Shown here: positions 8,689-14,692 of the stretch, piece after piece | Layout: the number at the start of each line of letters is the position of its first letter | How positions within the stretch are numbered: the first letter of the stretch is position 1 | From: Gammaproteobacteria bacterium UBA3532 | GTDB taxonomy: Bacteria; Pseudomonadota; Gammaproteobacteria; Enterobacterales; UBA3532 | NCBI GenBank assembly: GCA_002376965.1 | Contig: DFOV01000229.1 | Span: 1-26,817, forward strand | DNA length: 26,817 bases | Direction of reading: 5' to 3' | Made by a program: the position numbers and the translations under genes | Notes under the pieces: generated by a model | Databases searched by the model: none | What the model saw: the letters and a program-made list of their open reading frames with translations, nothing else | Told to the model about the DNA's origin: nothing

Positions 8689-10259
8689 TAGGCATCTCCC
8701 TTTTGGTCTTGTGAACAGGCGTGGTTGTCTTCTGACCAAGAGTTGTTGTCTTCTGAACTGGAATTGTTGTCTTCTGAACTGGAATTGTTGTCTTCTGACG
8801 AAGAGTGGGTATCTGCGGAATCGACAATCCAGGTATCTTTACTGCCCCCCCCCTGAGAGGAGTTGACCACCAACGACCCCTTGCGCATAGCAACACGAGT
8901 TAAACCACCGGTCGTTACGTATTGCGACTTAGCTTGCAAAATAAAGGGCCGCAAATCGAGGTGACGTGGCTCGGGTATATGCTTGTTGATGTAGGTCGGA
9001 GCTGTTGATAGCGCCAGCGTTGGCTGAGCAATGTAGTTTCGTGGATTAGCTTTAATAAGATCAGCGAAGGTCTCGCGCTCTTTCTTGGTCGAATGCGGCC
9101 CAACCAACATGCCATAGCCGCCCGACTCATTAGCCGGCTTAACCACCAACTTATCCAGGTTTTTCAGCACATAGTCTCGTTGTTTCTTTTCATAACATAA
9201 GAAGGTTTCGACATTGGGCAGAATGGGGTCTTCATCAAGATAATACTTAATTACTTGTGGAACATAGGCGTAAACCACTTTGTCATCAGCAACCCCTGCG
9301 CCAGGCGCATTTGCCAGTGCGACATTACCCGCCTTCCAAGCGCGCAGAATACCAGGCACACCTAGTACCGATTCCTTGTTAAACGCCTCAGGATCGAGAA
9401 AGAGATCATCGATCCTGCGGTAGACCACATCTACCCGTTCCAGACCGGCGATGGTTTTCATATAAACGCAATCGTCGTCCTGTACTACTAAATCACTGCC
9501 CTCGACCAACTCAGCCCCCATTTGCTGGGCCAGGAAGGCATGCTCGAAATAAGCAGAATTAAAGATACCTGGGGTGAGCACTACGATGTTAGGTGTCGTC
9601 GTTTGACGTGGGGATAAGTCACACAGAGTATCAAACAATCGAGCGGTATATTCACTGACGGGAGCTATGTTTGCCTTCTCGAACACCTCAGGAAACACCC
9701 GTTTCATGATCGAACGATTTTCCAACATGTAGGAAACACCAGAGGGAACACGCAGGTTATCTTCTAACACATAAAACTCACCGTCACCATCCCGCACCAA
9801 ATCGGTGCCGCAAATGTGTGCCCACACCCCAAAAGGAGGCGATACGCCCTCGCACTCCTTACGGTAGTTCGTTGACTGTTTTAAGACAAATTCGGGGATA
9901 ACCCCATCTTTTATTATCTTCTGCTCGTGATAAAGATCATCGATGAAAAGGTTCAACGCTCTAAGCCGCTGCTTAAGACCTTGCTCTGTTTTGATCCACT
10001 GCTGCTTCTCGATGGTGCGCGGAATAATATCGAAAGGCCAGGCCCGATCGATATTGCCCTCGTCAGAATAGACAGTAAAGGTCACCCCCATTGCTTTGAT
10101 GGTCGATTCGGCAGCCATCTTTCGTAACGCTACATCTTCGTCACTCAGTCCTTGAAGATAGGCCATCAACGCTTCGGCCTGAGGCCGAGGAACGCCTTGA
10201 GAATCAATCAATTCATCGTAATTATTACCTGCATCATACGTATTCCAGGCATTACTCAT
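8688..10259 (-). CDS. Circularly permuted type 2 ATP-grasp ligase with acidic repeat tail
   Basis: A 523-residue ligase, first gene of the operon. Landmarks are LVRDGDGEFYVLEDNLRVPSG (about 154-174), LTPGIFNSAYFEHAFLA (228-244), the nucleotide loop KPANESGGYGMLVG (374-387), TTGGLTRVA (449-457) and SSQGGGSKDTWIV (467-479). The family normally ends soon after the last motif. Here about 38 further residues follow, built from a Ser/Glu/Asp/Asn heptad (SSSEDNN) repeated about three times plus degenerate copies. A run of nine G encodes the GGG of QGGGSKD. The frame can also start at TTG 10268, but the ATG at 10259 is preferred: GGGGGA lies ten bases upstream of it. The stop overlaps the alpha-E start. 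Predicted to form an amide or peptide bond using ATP; the substrate is unknown. Confidence 0.9.
   Translation of the reverse strand: MSNAWNTYDAGNNYDELIDSQGVPRPQAEALMAYLQGLSDEDVALRKMAAESTIKAMGVTFTVYSDEGNIDRAWPFDIIPRTIEKQQWIKTEQGLKQRLRALNLFIDDLYHEQKIIKDGVIPEFVLKQSTNYRKECEGVSPPFGVWAHICGTDLVRDGDGEFYVLEDNLRVPSGVSYMLENRSIMKRVFPEVFEKANIAPVSEYTARLFDTLCDLSPRQTTTPNIVVLTPGIFNSAYFEHAFLAQQMGAELVEGSDLVVQDDDCVYMKTIAGLERVDVVYRRIDDLFLDPEAFNKESVLGVPGILRAWKAGNVALANAPGAGVADDKVVYAYVPQVIKYYLDEDPILPNVETFLCYEKKQRDYVLKNLDKLVVKPANESGGYGMLVGPHSTKKERETFADLIKANPRNYIAQPTLALSTAPTYINKHIPEPRHLDLRPFILQAKSQYVTTGGLTRVAMRKGSLVVNSSQGGGSKDTWIVDSADTHSSSEDNNSSSEDNNSSSEDNNSWSEDNHACSQDQKGDA
8721..8804 (-). repeat. Four 21-bp tandem repeats encoding an acidic heptad tail
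   Basis: Units at 8721-8741, 8742-8762, 8763-8783 and 8784-8804. The two middle units differ at one base and the outer two are more diverged. The period is a multiple of three, so unit gain or loss keeps frame. In the ATP-grasp frame they encode SSSEDNN-like heptads; none of the three minus-strand frames has a stop within the repeats. Confidence 0.9.
8845..8853 (-). repeat. G9 homopolymer inside the ATP-grasp gene
   Basis: Nine consecutive C on the plus strand, so nine G in the coding strand, giving the glycines of the conserved QGGGSKD motif just upstream of the repeat tail. Tracts of this length are prone to slippage. Loss of one G leads into an open frame ending at 8666; gain of one G gives a stop two codons later. 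Confidence 0.85.
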
Positions 10260-10288
10260 AGGTTGCAATTCCCCCGTTTTTTGACCAG

Positions 10289-10317
10289 TAATATCGCATA
10301 TTGAACGCTCGATTCAA
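10289..10317 (-). promoter_or_regulatory. Candidate promoter of the ligase operon
   Basis: On the minus strand TTGAAT (10312-10317) is followed after 17 bases by ATATTA (10289-10294). This would give a leader of roughly 25 bases before the ATG at 10259, containing the GGGGGA ribosome site. The match to the sigma-70 consensus is only moderate, but it is the best-placed pair in the divergent gap to recQ. Confidence 0.35.
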
Positions 10318-10458
10318 TACCCAAAACTAAGCACTTTATCCGCTGGAAATGACCAGCACGTTGCGCTACCACAATCTTTAGGATTTAGCCGCTGAACTAT
10401 GCATAGAACGCACCAAGCCGCTGTAATTCTGAAAGAACTCCAGCGCGGATGCGACCTT

Positions 10459-10485
10459 CGGGGTTTACTCAAAACCCGTTTTTGT
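10459..10485 (+). terminator. Terminator-like hairpin ahead of recQ
   Basis: CGGGGTTT (10459-10466) pairs with AAACCCG and its flanking A (10471-10478) with one mismatch around the loop ACTC, followed at once by a run of T (10479-10483). This is the layout of an intrinsic terminator, yet it lies 39 bases upstream of the recQ ATG on the same strand. It could be an attenuator of recQ or the end of an unseen small RNA. Confidence 0.45.
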
Positions 10486-10487
10486 CT

Positions 10488-10503
10488 AGGGTATGCGTAC
10501 CCT
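10488..10503. promoter_or_regulatory. Inverted repeat upstream of recQ
   Basis: AGGGTA and TACCCT form perfect six-base arms around TGCG, 20 bases before the recQ ATG. It could be a protein-binding site or a small leader hairpin. No known operator was recognised. Confidence 0.35.
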
Positions 10504-10523
10504 TATTCGCTACTTTTCTCGCC

Positions 10524-12650
10524 ATGACACCTGAAACGATATTAAAAGACACTTTTGGCTACGAATCCTTTCGTGGTGAACAAAAAGCCATCGTCGACCA
10601 TGTTGTACAGGGCGATGATGCGCTGGTATTGATGCCAACCGGGGGTGGTAAATCGCTGTGTTATCAGATACCGATGCTGGTTCGAGAAGGGCTAGGTGTC
10701 GTTATTTCACCGCTAATTGCCCTGATGCAGGATCAGGTTGATGCTCTTAATCAACTCGGCATTGCCGCACGCTATCTCAACTCGACCCTGCCTCATACGG
10801 AGGTTCAGGCGATTGAAGCGGCTGTGCTTAGTGGCGAGCTCAAACTGTTGTATGTCGCGCCTGAACGCCTGCTACAACCGAGAACTATGGCCATGTTGAA
10901 CCAGGTCAACCTATCGCTATTTGCGATAGACGAAGCTCACTGCGTATCACAGTGGGGCCACGACTTTCGCGCCGACTATTTACGCTTGGCCGAGCTGCAA
11001 TCGCAATTTCCCAACGTGCCTCGCCTGGCATTAACCGCCACGGCCGATCAGCAAACCCGTCAGGAAATCCAGCTGCGCCTGGGGCTGGAAAATGCCCGTG
11101 TTTTTCTGAGCAGTTTTGATCGGCCGAACATCCAATATCGGGTGGGATTAAAGGCCAATGCTAAGCAGCAGCTATTGCAGTTTATTCAGCAAGAGCACCC
11201 CAGTGACTCAGGCATTGTTTACTGTCTATCGCGGAATAAAACCGAAGAAATAGCCGAGTGGCTGAGCCAACAAGGGTTTAATGCATTGGCCTATCACGCG
11301 GGGATGCCCGCTTATGAGCGACAGCGGCGTCAGGAGCGCTTTGTTCGTGAAGAAAGCATCATCATGGTCGCGACCATTGCTTTTGGCATGGGGATCGATA
11401 AGCCCGATGTTCGCTTTGTCGCCCACCTCGATCTACCCAAGAATATCGAAAGCTATTATCAGGAAACCGGCCGTGCTGGTCGCGATGGCTTGCCAGCCAA
11501 TGCCTGGATGGTTTATGGATTGCAGGATGTGATCAAGTTGCGTCAAATGGGCGAAGAGTCTCAAGCAAATGAAAACATCAAACGTCTGCAGCATCAACGC
11601 CTACAGGCAATGCTCGGCTTTTGCGAAATAACCAGCTGTCGCCGGGAAGCCATCTTGCGCTACTTCCATGAACAAAGCAGCGAGCATTGCGGCAACTGTG
11701 ATAATTGCCTGACACCGGTGGACACCTGGGAAGCCACCGACGCGGCTCGCAAAGCGCTAAGTTGTGTTTATCGGACAGGTCAACGCTTTGGCGTTAACCA
11801 TTTAATCGACGTTTTACTGGGCAAAAGCACCGATAAAATCCAGCAATTTCAGCATGATCGCGTTTCAACCTTTGGCATTGGCTCGGATTTATCATCGCAG
11901 CAATGGCGCTCAGTCTATCGACAACTCATTGCACGCGGCTATCTGGCTGTCGATATGGATGGTTTTGGCGGACTGCGCCTCAACGCCAAATGCCGACCGC
12001 TGCTAAAGGGCGAAGAGAGCATTGCCCTGCGCCACGATCCCAGCAAGAAGGCAACATCCGCGAAGAAATCTCGCTCTACTTCGCAATCAGGATTACGCGC
12101 TTCACCTTTATTCGATATCTTGCGCCAACAACGTCTAACCCTGGCCCGCGAGCAAGAAATAGCCCCCTACATGATATTCAGCGACGCCACGCTGGAAGCA
12201 ATGGTCAAACACCATCCTAGTACCCTCGATGAAATGCTAACCATCAGCGGAGTGGGCGCTCACAAACTTGAACACTACGGCGCCATATTCCTAACCCTGC
12301 TAAAAGACAACCAACACCTCCGACAGAATCCAATGTTGGGCGATAGTGTTCTAACGACGCTACAACTTTTCCGCCAACTCAAAAGCCCTGAAAAGGTGGC
12401 CGAAAGTCGGCAACTGGCGCCCACTACCATATACGAACACTTAGGTCAGGCTATCGAAGCCAACGAACTGGCATTAAATGATGTAATTTCCCTGCCCGAA
12501 GATGAGATTAAACACCTCTGCCAGCTCATGCAGCAATACTACCAGGAACATCAAGAACTAAAGCTCAAGCCTATATTCGAAAGCTGCGATGGGCGGTATG
12601 AATACAATCTATTGCGTTGTGTCGCAGCGCATTGGCGTAATAGCCAGTAA
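10524..12650 (+). CDS. recQ: ATP-dependent DNA helicase RecQ
   Basis: A 708-residue 3'-5' DNA helicase acting in recombination and fork repair. From the ATG at 10524: motif 0 FGYESFRGEQ; Walker A MPTGGGKS (37-44); DEAH box (136-139); LALTATAD; motifs V/VI with FGMGIDKPD and QETGRAGRDG; zinc-binding cysteines C372, C389, C392, C395; winged helix; HRDC domain (about 528-597). About 100 more residues (607-702) resemble the helical/HTH extension found on some RecQ proteins (SPEKVAESRQLAPTTIYEHLGQAI). The frame opens earlier at 10449, but the extra 25 residues run through a hairpin and T run and are not RecQ-like. No good Shine-Dalgarno precedes the chosen ATG, leaving some doubt about the start. 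Confidence 0.95.
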   Translation: MTPETILKDTFGYESFRGEQKAIVDHVVQGDDALVLMPTGGGKSLCYQIPMLVREGLGVVISPLIALMQDQVDALNQLGIAARYLNSTLPHTEVQAIEAAVLSGELKLLYVAPERLLQPRTMAMLNQVNLSLFAIDEAHCVSQWGHDFRADYLRLAELQSQFPNVPRLALTATADQQTRQEIQLRLGLENARVFLSSFDRPNIQYRVGLKANAKQQLLQFIQQEHPSDSGIVYCLSRNKTEEIAEWLSQQGFNALAYHAGMPAYERQRRQERFVREESIIMVATIAFGMGIDKPDVRFVAHLDLPKNIESYYQETGRAGRDGLPANAWMVYGLQDVIKLRQMGEESQANENIKRLQHQRLQAMLGFCEITSCRREAILRYFHEQSSEHCGNCDNCLTPVDTWEATDAARKALSCVYRTGQRFGVNHLIDVLLGKSTDKIQQFQHDRVSTFGIGSDLSSQQWRSVYRQLIARGYLAVDMDGFGGLRLNAKCRPLLKGEESIALRHDPSKKATSAKKSRSTSQSGLRASPLFDILRQQRLTLAREQEIAPYMIFSDATLEAMVKHHPSTLDEMLTISGVGAHKLEHYGAIFLTLLKDNQHLRQNPMLGDSVLTTLQLFRQLKSPEKVAESRQLAPTTIYEHLGQAIEANELALNDVISLPEDEIKHLCQLMQQYYQEHQELKLKPIFESCDGRYEYNLLRCVAAHWRNSQ

Positions 12651-12717
12651 GTGTATCTATTGCTATGCTCTACAAACTTACCTATGATCAAAACTAGCGT
12701 AACCGATAGAATTGACT

Positions 12718-14412
12718 ATGGCATATCAACAGCTTCCCCTTGGCACCAGTGATTTTAAATCGCTTATCGACGAACAGCTTTATTATGTCGACAAGACCCC
12801 ATTGATCTCCGACATCCTTAAGGGAAGTCGAATTACCCTGCTCCCCCGACCCCGCCGGTTTGGCAAAACGCTAAATATGTCTATGCTGAATTATTTTTTC
12901 AGCAACCGAGAAGATAATCGCTACTTATTTAACGGCCTGACTATTGAACAAGATTCCGGAACGATGACTCATTGCGGTCAATATCCGGTGATATTCTTGT
13001 CATTTAAGGATGTGAAGCAAACCAATGCAGAAAGTACATTCAATCAGCTTGGCTATGTGATAGCTGAAGCATTTGATCAGCATCGTCAAGCATTGAACAG
13101 TCTTTCGTTAACAGAAACAGAATCCAAGATAGTCCAAGCCATTCGCACCCAAACCGCATCGCAAGAAGAGCTTGGAGCAAGTATTAAGCTCTTGAGCCAA
13201 CTTATAAGTCACCATTATAAAAAGCCCGTCGTAATCCTCATCGATGAATACGACATGCCAATTAACAGTGCCTATACCCATGGCTACTACGACGAACTGG
13301 TTGGCTTTTTGCGCAACCTCTTGAGCGGTGCGTTTAAAGATAACCCCGCAGTGTTTAAAGGCGTTATGACCGGCATTTTGCGTATTGCCCGAGAAAGCAT
13401 CTTTTCAGGGTTAAATAATGTCGATGTGTGTACCTTGACCAGTCCACGTTATGCATCATATTTCGGCTTTAGCGAAGGCGAAACCGAACAATTACTGAAA
13501 GACTACGACTTAACCTATGAAATCGATGCCATTCGTCACTGGTATAACGGCTATAACTTTGGCGAGCAAACTATTTATAACCCGTGGTCGATTATCAGTT
13601 TGGCCCAAAATAATGGCGCGATAGCCCCCTACTGGCTTAACACCTCTGACAATGCCTTGGTCCGCGATTTGATTGCCAGCGCATCACCCCAGGTTAAGCA
13701 AGAGCTGGAGGGATTGCTCATCAATAAAAATGCCGTGCTGCGTAAACCGCTAAATGAAAATATTGTTTTTCGTGATATTGATCGCAACAACGATGCCTTG
13801 TGGAATCTGTTGCTATTTTCCGGCTATTTGCGCTATCAGCACTCTGAGCTGGATGAGTCAACGGGTCAGAGCCATGCTAACTTCTCGATCCCTAACCAGG
13901 AAGTACGCTCATTTTATGTCACATCAATTTTAGATTGGTTCGCCGATCGGCCAGAGAGTGCTTTAGCATTACCAGACATTTTATCGCTACTACTCAAGTG
14001 CGATTTCGACAGCTTCGCCCGCGCATTCAGGCGCTTTTGCATCGACACCTTCAGCTACTTTGATGTGCAAGGCAAGCAGCCTGAACGCTTTTACCACGCC
14101 TTTGTGCTAGGCATGCTGGTGCAGCTACAAAAATCCCACCATATCAAAAGCAACCGCGAAAGCGGCTATGGTCGTTATGATGTGAGTGTTATTCCTCATG
14201 ATAAAACCCAGCCGGGCTTTGTGTTTGAATTTAAAGCCGTTGATGAGCTGGATAATCTCACCTTGGAGCAGGCATGCGAAATGGCGCTAAAGCAGATCGA
14301 GAAAAAGCAATATGTCGCCGAGATGCATGCCCTTGGTATCGAAACCGTCTACCCGATTGCGATTGCTTTTGAAGGCAAACGGGCGTTGGTACAGGTGGTA
14401 GAGGAAGCTTAA
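12718..14412 (+). CDS. AAA-ATPase-like protein with C-terminal PD-(D/E)XK nuclease-like domain
   Basis: A 564-residue protein of the AAA-ATPase-like/PDDEXK_9 family. The N-terminal ATPase region (about 5-215) opens with LPLGTSDF and has Walker A PRRFGKT (45-51) and Walker B VVILIDEYD (171-179). The C-terminal domain has a nuclease-like core: Asp488 in GRYDVSV, then Glu504 and Lys506 in FVFEFK. The family is common in multi-copy in many bacteria, and its cellular role is not established. The frame can begin at TTG 12712, but the ATG at 12718 gives the family's usual MAYQQLPLG start. It follows recQ by 67 bases on the same strand, so it may be cotranscribed. A DNA repair or defence role is possible but unsupported. 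Confidence 0.88.
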   Translation: MAYQQLPLGTSDFKSLIDEQLYYVDKTPLISDILKGSRITLLPRPRRFGKTLNMSMLNYFFSNREDNRYLFNGLTIEQDSGTMTHCGQYPVIFLSFKDVKQTNAESTFNQLGYVIAEAFDQHRQALNSLSLTETESKIVQAIRTQTASQEELGASIKLLSQLISHHYKKPVVILIDEYDMPINSAYTHGYYDELVGFLRNLLSGAFKDNPAVFKGVMTGILRIARESIFSGLNNVDVCTLTSPRYASYFGFSEGETEQLLKDYDLTYEIDAIRHWYNGYNFGEQTIYNPWSIISLAQNNGAIAPYWLNTSDNALVRDLIASASPQVKQELEGLLINKNAVLRKPLNENIVFRDIDRNNDALWNLLLFSGYLRYQHSELDESTGQSHANFSIPNQEVRSFYVTSILDWFADRPESALALPDILSLLLKCDFDSFARAFRRFCIDTFSYFDVQGKQPERFYHAFVLGMLVQLQKSHHIKSNRESGYGRYDVSVIPHDKTQPGFVFEFKAVDELDNLTLEQACEMALKQIEKKQYVAEMHALGIETVYPIAIAFEGKRALVQVVEEA

Positions 14413-14461
14413 ACCCAAAAGAGGGTAGTCTCTCCGTTTTCTGTAGTGGCACAAATCACCC

Positions 14462-14467
14462 TATAAT
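14462..14467 (+). promoter_or_regulatory. Perfect -10 box TATAAT
   Basis: Exact -10 consensus. The -35 region 17 bases upstream (14439-14444, TTCTGT) matches poorly. Transcription from here would start near 14474, more than 200 bases before the FG-GAP gene. Confidence 0.4.
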
Positions 14468-14570
14468 TGGCCCGAAATGCCCTTCTTTTATGGTGCTCAA
14501 CCAACAACAATAGGAACCGATGCTCAAACGGCTTCAAGATGTTTGGGTATATAAGGCTAGAGCTTAAATT

Positions 14571-14616
14571 AACGCCTACGAAACGGCAGGCTTCACTTGC
14601 CTGCGATAGCGTTTTA
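14571..14616 (+). terminator. Two-part hairpin with short T run
   Basis: Inner perfect stem GCAGGC (14586-14591) with GCCTGC (14599-14604) around TTCACTT. The outer arms AACGCCTA and TAGCGTT extend it with a bulge. Four T follow the inner stem after the outer arm. It could end a short transcript starting near the TATAAT at 14462, or attenuate the FG-GAP gene. Confidence 0.35.
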
Positions 14617-14692
14617 TCTCAAAAATGCCATGCGACCCCGTTCGCTCTGGATGAATCTACAACACTTTATAAAATAAATAAAAAGGCATTCT

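Larger units (their letters stand above)
10260..10523. other. Divergent intergenic region, ligase operon / recQ
   Basis: About 264 bases with no convincing gene. It holds the candidate operon promoter, a repeated AGCCGCTG word (10387 and 10416), a terminator-like hairpin with a T run (10459-10485) and a 6+6 inverted repeat (10488-10503). The reading frame of recQ stays open back to 10449, but this upstream part is not RecQ-like. Confidence 0.6.
14413..14692. other. Intergenic region with a promoter-like box and hairpin
   Basis: 280 bases without a convincing protein gene. A perfect TATAAT lies at 14462-14467. A two-part hairpin lies at 14571-14613, followed by TTTTATC. Just before the FG-GAP gene is an A/T-rich stretch with an AAGG ribosome site (14683-14686). 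The far TATAAT and hairpin are not explained by either flanking gene. Confidence 0.6.

Noticed and set aside
8689..8739. Longer start of the alpha-E gene
   Set aside because: The extension reads the ATP-grasp repeat tail in another frame; the TAATG-coupled ATG matches the family start.
8721..8804. CRISPR-like repeat array
   Set aside because: The 21-bp units are directly adjacent without spacers and lie inside a coding sequence.
8844..8855. G10 slippage as a way to fuse ATP-grasp to alpha-E in frame
   Set aside because: That frame reads CAG TAA directly after the tract, so no fusion can form.
10449..10523. Longer recQ start at 10449
   Set aside because: The extra 25 residues run through a hairpin with a T run and do not resemble RecQ N-termini; ATG 10524 fits the family.
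14571..14616. Integron attC-like site
   Set aside because: The outer arms begin AAC and end GTT, but the required flanking consensus is missing and no integrase or cassette array is present.
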